A stretch of 64,000 nucleotides of DNA from Paragorgia papillata (taxonomy: Eukaryota > Cnidaria > Anthozoa > Scleralcyonacea > Coralliidae). The stretch is from NCBI GenBank assembly GCA_035771165.1, contig JAWNZC010000222.1, positions 496,001 to 560,000 of the forward strand, given 5' to 3'. Of the stretch, positions 30,813 to 41,194 are shown in pieces; within the stretch, counting starts at the first letter, position 1, and each line of letters starts with the position of its first letter. The notes under the pieces were generated by a model, which saw only the letters and a list, made by a program, of their open reading frames with translations, searched no databases and was not told the origin of the DNA. The position numbers and the translations under genes are program-made.

Positions 30813-31487
30813 ATCCATGCTTACCAAAGAAAAAGGAAAGTCTGAAATAAAGAATGTTTAGAGCTATAAGTAGGTACAAAGGTTTTCATTATGGAAAGTT
30901 TCAACATAAAAAACAATTCAAGAACTGTGAAAATATCCTTCATATTTCTGACGAGAACGCAACGACAAACGTTTCACGACTTCAAGTTTTAAAAGCGACT
31001 AAAAATACATTTCTGTTTTTAAAATACTTCCGGTATGCTTACCTCGTAAACCCACTTGTTAAAAGAAAAGACTGAAAACAATATATTCATGAGCTGTCGA
31101 AATAAAACACAAGATGTTCTCCACGAAGACTTGACTTTGCCGATTATCAGTACATAACATAGTCGCTCTTCCTCAGAGCAATTTTTTAAGCCAACGCTCT
31201 GCCAAAGCGTAATATAAAACGTTGAGAAAGAAAGCTCCGACAATAGAAAACTCTTTTCGCTGTTTTTTTAAATTCAAAGACGGGATTTTTCAGGGAATAT
31301 TTCTTCTTTTATTCAGCGAAGCAAAAATCCAAAATATTATTTTCAATCTTGAACGAAATTTTCCCGCTTCAGCAGCTCGTATGCTCACGTCTTCAACACG
31401 AAACATGATTGGTCGCTTGATCAATGTTAAGAGAATTTCTATTCTCAGTTTTTTCCCCTTTTATATTGCTCATGATTTGAAAGAAAT
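30813..31487. other. no gene recognised
   Basis: Overlapping frames of 70-120 codons on both strands (30854-31075, 31019-31243, 31222-31578) lack family similarity and have no splice context I trust. Confidence 0.35.
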
Positions 31488-31628
31488 TAAGTGTTTTATC
31501 GCGGGTTTCGCCTTCTTTTGGAAAAACATTTCTTTCTACTTTACTTCTCCGTCCTATAACCTAGCGAAAACAAGTTAACTTGACATCACTTTCGATTTTT
31601 CGTCAACAAACGGGACACGGCAGCACTA
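31488..31628 (+). repeat. 140-bp direct repeat, left copy
   Basis: TAAGTGTTTTATCGCGGG...GGGACACGGCAGCACT is ~98% identical to 33184-33324. Together they bracket 1.55 kb. The ends are not TG...CA. Confidence 0.9.
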
Positions 31629-31675
31629 GAGTCGCACCAGATTGAAAGCAGCCGCGTGTGCCCGTGTAGTCTCGA

Positions 31676-32039
31676 CGGGACCAATCAATCAATAGATTAA
31701 CAAATCAATTATCAAACCAATCAATAGATACGTCTGATACGCCTGATTGATTGATTGATTTGATTAATTGATTTGTTAATCTATTGATTGATTGGTTGAT
31801 TGTTTTTTTAATCTATTGATTGATTGGTTAATAGTTTGATAATCTATTGGTTGATTGATCAATCGATTGATTGGTTAATTGATTTGTTAATCTATTGATT
31901 GATTGATTAATTGATTTGTTAATCTATTGGTTGACTGATTGATTGGTTAGTTGATTTGTTAATCTATTGATTGATTCATTGATTTGTTAATCTATTGGAT
32001 GATTGATTGGATTGATTAATTGATTTGTTAATCTATTGG

Positions 32040-32094
<55 letters not shown>

Positions 32095-32320
32095 GTTGAT
32101 ATGATACGAATTAATATTCTGATACGCCTGATACGACTAATACGACTGATTGATTGATTGATTAATCAATAAATAAATAAATTGATTGGATTGATTAATT
32201 GATTTGTTAATCTATTGATTGGTTGATTGATCGTTTAATTGGTTTGTTAATCTATAGATTGATTGGTTAATTGATTTGTTAACCTACGTATCAGTCGTAT
32301 AGTCGTATGACCGAGGCAGA
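31676..32320. repeat. degenerate TGATTGATT / TTGTTAATCTATTG word tract
   Basis: Imperfect tandem words TTGATTGATTGGTT and GATTTGTTAATCTATTG (about 35 bp per pair) with a pure (TGAT)n core at ~32040-32090 and TACGACTGATACG interruptions. Confidence 0.9.
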
Positions 32321-32399
32321 CTTAAAAGCCAGTCAGCTATTCAACGTTGATATTAGGGAAATGATTTTACAGGACATTAAACCTTGTAACTTCACAGAC

Positions 32400-32520
32400 A
32401 GCACAAAGTACGTACCAATTTTAGACATATGCTTCGCGGCTCCCATTTGAAGGAAGCGGTCGCCATCTTCAAAAATAGGTACACAATGCGTACATGTGAC
32501 TACCGCTGTTAAGCACAGAA
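32400..32520 (-). other. possible splice-bounded exon, minus strand
   Basis: On the minus strand a pyrimidine tract ending TGCTTAACAG precedes CGGTAGTCACATG; 92 bp later AAAATTG meets GTACGTAC, a good donor. GAAGATGGCGACC inside resembles a YY1 site with a start codon. The open frame through it has no ATG of its own. It could be a first exon or chance. No homologue recognised. Confidence 0.2.
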
Positions 32521-32737
32521 AGAGAGACTTAAGAATTAGCAATGCATGACAATGCGTGAAAAGCACAGACACACAAAGAAATTGATAGTTATGTTAAATC
32601 ATTTTCTATATCTATTGCTAATTTCAACATGACATATACTATACAAACATTTTTACTGGCTGCTTCCAAAACATAGCATTATAACATGTCCCCAATGAAA
32701 GGAACTTGTAAATTCCGATTATCGCACATGTTAAAAC

Positions 32738-32912
32738 ATCTGGGGCTGGTTGTAGGAAGCCTGTATAGCCACTTTTATCCACTGAACAGCACTATCAGAT
32801 ACACAACTATTCAGTGGATAAAATTTAAATTAGGTTGTTCAAAGCACGATTAGTGCTGCTCTTTAGCTAGGACTTATCAACTAAGCTATCCAGGCTTCAT
32901 ACAACAGGCCTG
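32738..32912. repeat. MITE, GGGCTGGTTGTA family
   Basis: GGGCTGGTTGTAGGAAGCC and CTATCCAGGCTTCATACAAC with AGGCC at the right end are imperfect inverted repeats. The inner TTATCCACTGAA/TTCAGTGGATAA forms a second hairpin. Confidence 0.75.
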
Positions 32913-33183
32913 GTCCCAGATCATCAACAATATTGTGTTCCAAAACAACATTTTACTTGTCATAAATATGCTGTGGCATTCAAGTGTAATGCACATCACT
33001 AACATTTTGTGATTCTGCTAGTATTTTAAATAAGACAGTAGAACAATACTCTGTATTGTAGTTTCAACAGATATATTTCTTCATTTCAAATGTTTTCAAC
33101 ATATTCAAGGATTTAAGTTTCCCAACAGTTCACAATAGCTTCTCAACAATTTATCAAAACGTACAATCGAGCGACACTTAGAT
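32913..33183. other. no recognisable feature
   Basis: AT-rich unique sequence. Confidence 0.4.
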
Positions 33184-33324
33184 ATTAAGTGTTTTATCGC
33201 GGGTTTCGCCTTCTTTTGGAAAAACATTTCTTTCTACTTTACTTTTCCGTCCTATAACCTAGCAAAAACAAGTTAACTGGACATCACTTTCGATTTTTCG
33301 TCAACAAACGGGACACGGCAGCAC
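33184..33324 (+). repeat. 140-bp direct repeat, right copy
   Basis: Near-identical to 31488-31628 (TAAGTGTTTTATCGCGGG onward). Confidence 0.9.
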
Positions 33325-33505
33325 TGTGCGAGGATAACCGGAAATTGAGGTCAGCGCTCTGAAATACTTCGTGGCATATCGTTATCAAGGTTTCGTTTTA
33401 AAAAGGCCCGGGTAAAATTTGGTCTTTTAAATTAACGAGTCGTCCGTCATCATCCGTCACAAGAGACGGGCGGATATTAGGACCGGACAAGAATTAAGGG
33501 GAGAT

Positions 33506-33652
33506 TTTCCACTGGCGAATTTCGTCGCGCGAGGCGACAATGCTATTTAAAATTGAACAGATTGGAATATATTTTTAATTATTAGTCCCATTCGAGAGAT
33601 CGTGAGAGAAAAGTAAAACGTCTCTTCACGCGACAAAATTCGCCAGTGGAAA
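33506..33652. repeat. 147-bp MITE
   Basis: TTTTCCACTGGCGAATTT...CGTCGCGCG and CGCGACAAAATTCGCCAGTGGAAAA are inverted ends around an AT-rich core. Confidence 0.85.
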
Positions 33653-34566
33653 ACCGGCTGATTGGTTGAGCGAAATTTTCAATGTAATTTAGGGCAGAAA
33701 ACTTTCCCGAGGTTTCAGTTGTTTCTTGCAATAGTGATCAACTGGTTGGTTTATACTAACTTCGTTTATAAGTCGTCCTCAGTTCATAGACAACTGGTCT
33801 AACTGTTTATATATTTTTTCTCCATTTAGAACAGGTGATAATTAATCTAAATAAAACTATTATTACATGATATTAATATTTCAGAATATAAGATCTTTTG
33901 TCTAGATTCTAACTCGGGTTGAACAACCAGGAATAATCATTGTCAATTCAGAGTGTTCATTCTATTCACACACAGTGTATTACTTGACTGCAGCCATTTT
34001 AAGAAGCTTTGGCCACTGAATGTTAAATTCATCTTTAATATTTCACTCTTAAAGCTCCGTCATGACTTGCACGCCACTGCAGTTGAAACTGTTAATCGTT
34101 TATCCCAATTTTCAAAATAGCATTTTTCACCAGCTTGGACAGTCATTGTTGGTCTCGTCTCGGTGTCTCGTCTGACGACTTCATCATTGTAAGATGATAA
34201 TGGTTGATCTGCTGGTCCAGTTGGTTAATAGCAACACAGTAGCTTGCATTCAATAAACACCACATTTCAAGTCAGTTGCATTCTAGAACAAGGTAAAATT
34301 CTTGTATGAGTATCAAGGTTACGTCAGCAACCAATCACAGCGCGTGATTTTCCCGGAAATAACCAGTGCCTTAAAATAAACGACATTAAAACATTTTCAC
34401 TGCGCTTTAACGAAGAGAAACACTGTACCTTTAACTTTGTGGTTCAATAGAAAGAGAGGTTTTTGACGGAAATACCACACCATCCAAAGAAAGACGTAAT
34501 CTTAATATCAATATTAAAAAAATAATATTGATAATTGATAAGTATAATAATTGATAAATTATTATT
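33653..34566. other. no gene recognised
   Basis: Unique AT-rich sequence, no supported exon or repeat. Confidence 0.4.
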
Positions 34567-34592
34567 GGGGGGGGGGGGGGGGGGGGGGGGGG
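34567..34592 (+). repeat. run of 26 G
   Basis: Uninterrupted poly(G), G-quadruplex-prone. Length is uncertain in any assembly. Confidence 0.95.
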
Positions 34593-34845
34593 TGTTAGTA
34601 AATATTTCAGATAGACGACATTTTATTTTCAGTTGAACACTGCACTTGGCTCTAAACTCAATCATATTAGTTTTTTGTTAACATTCAATAATACATTTTG
34701 ATTATACTTACTTTCTGGTGCTATCAGACATGTCTAAAGCGGCCACAAAACCGCTTATGCCAGGGAACCTGACCTGCACCAGTACATTGGTACATTTCAC
34801 TCTGCAACGAATAAATAAATCACAATATTAGCTTGATAAGTATAG

Positions 34846-34956
34846 GTTAGTGACCGAAACCGAGGTCACTACGCTGGTTATTAACCCCGAGGGCCGCAGG
34901 CCCGAGGGTAATAACCAGCGTAGTGACCGAGGTTAAGGTCACTAACCGACTTAGTT
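34846..34956. repeat. 110-bp hairpin repeat
   Basis: GGTTAGTGACC...TCACTACGCTGGTTATTA, CCCGAGGGCC, then the inverse TAATAACCAGCGTAGTGA and GGTCACTAACC. Nearly perfect. Confidence 0.9.
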
Positions 34957-35870
34957 TATTCATGACACAGACGATATTTGTCGTTATTTAACAAAAAAAT
35001 GGTATTCTAGACGTAGTTTTAAAGCGATATAGTAGGTCATTTAATATGCAAGGTCAATAACCTATTTGTTAACCGCGGCACATCAAAGATAATTTATGCG
35101 TGAATAAACTAATTAATAGTTAACTACTAATCTATTCTCCAGCTATAATATTTAACCAGATGTGTTACGAGCGCGAGAAAGAGATTGGACCGTGTTTGCT
35201 GCAGGACTTAATATTGCACAAACAAAGTAAATATAAACCATTGCACCAACCTATAGCGCAATAAGTTATCGTTAACAATCAGTTGACATCCATGCATTGC
35301 GTACTTTCAATAACAGTTCATATTTCAGCTCTGCGACTAACGTTGAAATTCTCAAATAATATCATTAGCTGTTTTGTCAGACTCATCTGCAATTTAAAGA
35401 AAATTTGAATGAATTAAGACGCTAACGGACAAATATTTAATTCCCCCTCTCGGATCTAAAATTACAGTATCTTTAATGCATTTTATCAGCAGTTTGACTC
35501 TAATGTACTTACAACAAAGCTTCTGCATTGGTCACCCATACAGCATACGACTAAGGACTCGAACACAGCTAACTCTATCAACAGCTTGTGGTCGATATTC
35601 TTGCACCAATGGTCGCGGTATGAACATGCACCATCAGTTTAAACTAAGAGGTTGAAGGACAGCCAGTTGCACTCTAGGGTCATTAGACCAACAGTCTCAT
35701 TTAGGAATCTGAACATTCTGGATTTCTGGATGACGTCGTAAAAGTTTCAGTGCATGGTGCATTGTCAGGTGAGGGAGTGTCAGTGTAGCAATTCAGCTGA
35801 GTTGCTGTAGTAGACAACAACTCTGGTTAGCTCGTATTGATCCAGTTAGCAGCATGGTAAAGCTGAAATA
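34957..35870. other. no gene recognised
   Basis: Unique sequence leading into the rDNA-derived block. Confidence 0.4.
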
Positions 35871-36412
35871 AAGAGAACTAGAATGAAGACAGGGCAAAAC
35901 ATTGGGCGTGGTCGGCCACCTAGTTGACCGCGTGTTTGTATCGAGAAGACCCTCTCTCCATTTAGAGAGCATCAATTGGGAAAAGAATGAAAATAAGGGA
36001 ATTTTTCATATTCTCTCCGTTCTTGTCGCGGAAAGTTAACTGGTTGATCCTGTCAGTAACAAATGCTAATCTCAGAGATTAAGCCATGTACGTCTCAGTA
36101 CAAGCACTTGAACTGTGAAACTACGTATAGCTCATTAAATCGGTTATCGTCTATTTGATTGTACCTTTGTTACTTGGATAACCGTAGCAATTCTAAAGCA
36201 AATACATGCGAAAAGTCCCGACTACGGGAACGCGGATGCATTAAAGAGATTTCAAACCGCCGTTGGTGAATCTAAATAACTATGCGAAGTGCATGGCCTT
36301 TGCGCCGGCGATGTTTCATTCAAATTTCTGCCTTGTCGATGGTAGTGTAGTGGTTTACCATCGCCGCAACTGTTAACGGAGAATCATTGTACGAACCCGG
36401 CTACCATATGTA
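35871..36412 (+). pseudogene. rDNA fragment 1: 5' external spacer plus 5' end of 18S
   Basis: 35871-36037 matches the stretch before the second 18S copy (AAGAGAACTAGAATGAAGAC, GGGCGTGGTCGGCCA, CCGTTCTTGTCG). The 18S start AACTGGTTGATCCTG is at 36038. It is followed by recognisable helices: GTGAAACTACG, TGATTGTACCTTTG, TTGGATAACCGTAG, GCATGGCCTTTGCGCCGG, TTTCATTCAAATTTCTGCC. Substitutions and indels (TGTCAGTAAC for TGCCAGTAGTC) show it is not functional. It ends near CGGCTACCATATG, where the minisatellite begins. Confidence 0.85.
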
Positions 36413-36434
36413 ATGAAGGTGTAAAATATCCAAT

Positions 36435-37765
36435 CCAGACGGAGACGGATGACGGAGACGATGATAGGAGAATGAGACGGAGACGATGATGGAGAATGAG
36501 ACGGAGACGATGATGGAGAATGAGGCGGAGACGATGATGGAGAATGAGACGGAGACGATGATGGAGAATGAGGCGGAGACGGGAGGAAGATGATAGGAGA
36601 ATGAAACGGAGACGATGATAGGAGAATGAGACGGAGACGATGATAGGAGAATGAGACGGAGACGATGATGGAGAATGAGGCGGAGACGAAGACGATGATA
36701 GGAGAATGAGACGGGAGGAAGATGATAGGAGAATGAGACGGATACGATGATAGGAGAATGAGACGGAGGACGATGATAGGAGAATGAGACGAAGACGAAG
36801 ACGATGATATGAGATGGAGACGGACATGATGATAGGAGAATGAGACGGAGACGATGATAGGAGACGGAGACGATGATAGGAGACGGAGACGATGATAGGA
36901 GACGGAGACGATAGGAAACGATGACGGAGACGATGATTAGAGACTGAAACGGATGACGGAGACGGAGACCGTGATAGGCGAATGAGACGGAGACGATGAT
37001 AGGAGAATGAGAGGGAGACGGAGACGATGATAGGAGAATGAGAGGGAGACGGAGAGGATGATAGGAGAATGAGAGGGAGACGGAAAGGATGATAGGAGAA
37101 TGAGACGGAGACGATGATAGGAGACGGAGGCGATGATAGGAGAATGAGACGGAGACGGAGGACGATGATAGGAGAATGAGAGGGAGACGGAGAGGATGAT
37201 AGGAGAATGAGAGGGAGACGGAGAGGATGATAGGAGAATGAGACGACGACGATGATAGGAGAATGAGACGGAGGACGATGATAGGAGAATGAGAGGGAGA
37301 CGGAGGACGATGATAGGAGAATGAGAGGGAGACGGAGAGGATGATAGGAGAATGAGACGGAGACGGAGGACGATGATAGGAGAATGAGACGACGACGATG
37401 ATAGGAGAATGAGACGGAGGACGATGATATGAGAATGAGACGAGGACGATGATAGGAGAATGAGACGGAGGACGATGATAGGAGAATGAGACGGAGGACG
37501 ATGATAGGAGAATGAGACGGAGACGATAATGATAGGAGAATGAGACGGAGACGGAGGACGATGATAGGAGAATGAGACGGAGACGATGATAGGAGAATGA
37601 GACGGAGGACGATGATAGGAGAATGAGACGGAGACGATGATAGGAGAATGAGACGGAGACGATGATAGGAGAATGAGACGGAGGACGATGATAGGAGAAT
37701 GAGACGGAGACGGAGGACGATGATAGGAGAATGAAGACGGAGACGGATGATAGGAGAATGATGAT
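36435..37765 (+). repeat. purine-rich minisatellite, ~24-bp unit
   Basis: Units of GATGATAGGAGAATGAGACG GAGAC type with many length variants over ~1.33 kb. One strand is almost all purines plus T. The 521-codon minus-strand frame (Ser/Leu/Ile/His-rich) is a by-product. The array starts immediately at the break of the 18S fragment. Confidence 0.95.
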
Positions 37766-38190
37766 GTATAGGACGATGTATATAAAGAGAATCCCAGCTA
37801 AATGATTCTCGCCTTTTGAAAAAAATTTGAAAATTACGTAAACTTGTTTGCAAGCACGTTAAAAGAAATGTACCCCCAGGTCTTCTCATATCCATCGTTT
37901 GGTTTATGCATTTAGCCCGCAGGAACGGAATAAGCTGCTGAGCAATCAAGTAAGGTATTCAAATCGAAATGGAAATGGAAATCGAAATTTTCCCGATTTT
38001 TTTAAAAAAACAAAAATATTATATTCATTCCAAATACAGCCTTCTTCTTCCCACAGAATGTCTAAAAAGACTTTATTTAACCGCTTTTTACCCTAATTCA
38101 AAAGTTCGAGAGATGACAAAAATCGGTCAAAAAGTAAAGGCTAACCCCTGAACTTTTTTTTAACCTCCAATTTTTAAAAAAAATCAATAT
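37766..38190. other. no recognisable feature
   Basis: AT-rich sequence with several A and T runs between the minisatellite and the spacer repeats. Confidence 0.4.
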
Positions 38191-39110
38191 GCTCGTGAAT
38201 ATTCAAAGTCAACTCCTCGTCCACCAGTCCACCACACTACTGGAAACCATATGTTTCGGAGCGCTCCGCTACTGCTGCTGCTACGCGAACTTGTATTGAA
38301 CGATTGCAGATCCAGACCTCGCTTGCGACCTGCTATTTTTTTTTGTAGCTTTAACAACATCCTCCTCGTTCTTTTGTTTATTTATGTTTGTTGTTTTTGG
38401 ACGAAATTTTTTTGGAGGTACTTGTAACGCTAAGTAAGATAATCAAGCGTAATTTTTCTACCTACATGAGGGGGTCGGGGAAGGTAAATGTTGGTTGATG
38501 AGAGCGGGTGATGGTATTGTAGATAGTAATCTCAATCCGGGTTATGTCAGGTCTAGGCAATTAAGTGTGTTGTACCTCTCTCTTTATATTTCGATTGGCG
38601 TTCACGCCAGCAAATAAATAAACGTGCGACAGATTTGCTTGCGTAGACGACCTTACAGAAAACAGATATCTTGCTCGTGAATGAATATTCAAAGTCAACT
38701 CCTCGCCCACACTACTGGAAACCATATGTTGTGGAGCGACCCGCTGCTGCTGCTACGCAGCGAACTTGTATTGAACGATTGCAGAACCAGACATTGCTAA
38801 TTTTCTTCTTTTTTTTTGTTGTCGCTTTAACAACACCCTCCTCGTTCTTTTTTTTAATTATGATTGTTTTTGGAGGAAAATGTTTTGGAGATACTTGTAA
38901 CGCTGAGTAAGATAATCAAGCGTAATTTTTCTACCAACATGAGGGGGTCGGGGATGATAAATGTTGGAAATTTTAGGAAATTTTTTTGCCGATACTTGTA
39001 ACGCTAAGCAAGATAATCGAGCGTAATTTTACTACCAACATGACCGGGTTGGTAATGATAAATGTTGGTTGATGAGTGCGGGCGATGAGATTGTAAATCG
39101 GTGATTTCAA
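38191..39110 (+). repeat. rDNA-spacer-like repeats, copies 1 and 2
   Basis: Two diverged ~450-480-bp units (from ~38191 and ~38672). They carry CTCGTGAATATTCAAAGTC, ACTACTGGAAACCATATG, AACTTGTATTGAACGATTGC, GCTTTAACAACATCCTCC, GATACTTGTAACGCTAAG and AAATGTTGGTTGATGAG in that order. Copies 3 and 4 follow the 18S end at 40436, so the unit is probably derived from an rDNA spacer (ITS or IGS). Confidence 0.7.
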
Positions 39111-39173
39111 TGGAAGACACCGAGCGATTGTGTATACACACCATTGTAGGTGGCGCTGGGACTGCTCTTTGCT

Positions 39174-40419
39174 ATAAGAGAACTAGAATGAAGACAGGGC
39201 AAAACATTGGGCGTGGTCGGCCATCTAGTTGACCGCGTGTTTGTATCAAGAAGATCTCTCTCCATTTGGAGAGTATTAATTGGGGGGGAAATGAAAGTAA
39301 CGGAATTTTTCAATTCACTCCGTTCTTGTCGAGGAAAGTTAACTGGTTGATCCTGCCAGTAAGATATGCTTGTCTCAAATACTAAGAGAATGCACGTCTA
39401 AGTACAAGCACTTTGTACTGTGAAACTGCGAATGGCTCGGCTCGTTGATATCGTGTATTTGATTGCACCTTTGCTACTTGGATAACCGTAGCTAATATAT
39501 GCGAATAGTCCCGACTACTGGAAGGAAGGGATGCATTGATTAGATTTAAAACCAATGCAGTGTACACCTGATTTGTTTGTGATTCTAAATAACTAGCCGA
39601 AGCGCATGGCCTTTGCGCCGGCGATGTTTCATTCAAATTTCTGTCTATCAACCGTCGATGGTAATGTAGTGGCTTACCATGGTTGCAACTGGTGACGTAG
39701 AATCATGGTTCTGCCTTAAAGTTGAAACTTAAAGGAATTGACGGACGGGGAGCACCAGGAGTGGAGCCTGCATGCGGCTTAATTTGACTCAACACGGGAA
39801 ACCTAAAACCTTACCAGGTCCGAACATTGTAAGGATTGACACATTGTGAGGTCTTTCTCGATTCTATAGATGGTGGTGCATGGTCGTTCTTAGTTCGTGG
39901 GATGATTTGTCTGGTTGATTCCGCGAACGAGACCTTTACCTGCTAAATAGTCAGTCGATTTCCGAGTCGTCCACAACTTCTTAGAGGGACTGTTGGTGTG
40001 CAACCAGACAGAGTCAGGAAGGCAATAACAGGTCTGTGATGCCTTTAGATGTTCCAGACCGCACGCCTGCTTACAATGACGATGCCAACTCCTTGCTCCT
40101 TCACCGAAAGTTGTGGGTATTCTTCTGAATCATCGTCGTCAGATGGGAATAGATAATTGCAATTATTGAACTTGAACGCGGAATTTCTAGTAAGCGAGAG
40201 TCCATCAATTTGCGTTGATTAAGTCCCTGCCCTTTTTATACACACCGCCCGTCGCTACTACGGATTGAATGGTTTAGCGAGGTCTTCGGATTGGCACTGT
40301 GTCGGATTCGAAAGAGCCTGACGCCCGCCGAGAAGTTGGTCAAAACTTGATTACTCAGAAGAAGGGTAAAAAAGTCGTAACAAGGTTTTCCGTACGTGGA
40401 CCTGCGGAAGGGATCATCA
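39174..40419 (+). pseudogene. rDNA fragment 2: 5' spacer plus 18S with internal deletion
   Basis: 39174-39340 repeats the spacer of fragment 1. 18S starts at 39341 (AACTGGTTGATCCTGCCAGT). Its 5' ~380 nt run to GAATCATGGTTCTGCC, then jump to AAAGGAATTGACGG at ~39735, losing roughly 750 nt of the usual ~1.8 kb. The 3' domain is complete: CATGGTCGTTCTTAG, ACAGGTCTGTGATGCC, TACACACCGCCCGTCGC, GTCGTAACAAGG and CCTGCGGAAGGGATCATC at the end. Many substitutions in universally conserved positions (ACGGACGGGGAGCACC) mark a pseudogene. Confidence 0.9.
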
Positions 40420-41190
40420 CCGACGTTGCTTTCAAAGTAACTACGCAGCGAACTTGTAATTGGAACGGTTGCAGATCCAAACCTTGCTTGTGATCTACTA
40501 ATTTTCTTCTTTTTTTGTCGCTTTAACAACATCCTCCTTGTTCTTTTTTTTATTTATGTTTGTTGTTTTTGGACTAAAATTTTTTAGAGATACTTGTAAC
40601 GCAAAGTAAGATAATCGAGCGTAATTTTTCTACCGTGACGGGGTCGGTGATGATAAATGTTGGTTGATGAGAGCGGGCGATGCGATTGTAGATTGGATTG
40701 TTGATCTCAATCTGGGTTATGTATGTGTCAGGTCTAGGCAATTAAGTGTGGTCGACCATCTCTCTTTTTATTTCAATTGGCGTTTACCTCGGCAAATAAA
40801 TAAACGTGCGACAGAGTTGCTTGCAATGTATGGTGTGGACAAGGAGGTCGCCACATGCAAGCAAATCCTGTATCTGCAGAAAACAATGTATCTGCTCGTG
40901 AATGAATAATATATTCAAAGTGAACTCCTCGTCCACCACACTACTGCTGGAAACAACCAATATGTTGCGGAGCTACTCGCTCCTGCTTCGCAGCGAACTT
41001 GTATTGAACGTTTGGCAGAACCAGACCTTTGCTTGTGATCTGCCAATTTTCTTCTTTTTTGTCGCTTTAACAACATCCTCCTCGTTCTTTTTTTATTTTT
41101 GATTGTTGTTTTTGGAGATACTTGTAACGCTGAGTAAGATAATCGAGCGTAATTTTTCTACCAACATGAGGCGGTCGGGGATAATACGTG
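40420..41190 (+). repeat. rDNA-spacer-like repeats, copies 3 and 4
   Basis: Directly after the 18S 3' end the sequence enters the same spacer unit (AACTTGTAATTGGAACGG, CTTTAACAACATCCTCC, GATACTTGTAACGC). Copy 3 runs to ~40895 and copy 4 is cut at 41190, where the 10-bp satellite starts. A unit following the 18S end would be ITS1 by position. Confidence 0.7.
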
Positions 41191-41194
41191 TCGG

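Noticed and set aside
32333..32572. Signal-peptide-like minus-strand protein
   Set aside because: The frame has no ATG at its start (GTG there) and the hydrophobic part overlaps a better reading as a splice acceptor pyrimidine tract.
31488..33324. Small LTR retrotransposon with 140-bp LTRs
   Set aside because: Repeat ends lack TG..CA, no primer-binding site or polypurine tract is visible, and no target duplication was found.
36384..37949. 521-codon Ser/Leu/Ile/His-rich minus-strand frame
   Set aside because: Translation of the purine-rich minisatellite; unit length varies without regard to frame.
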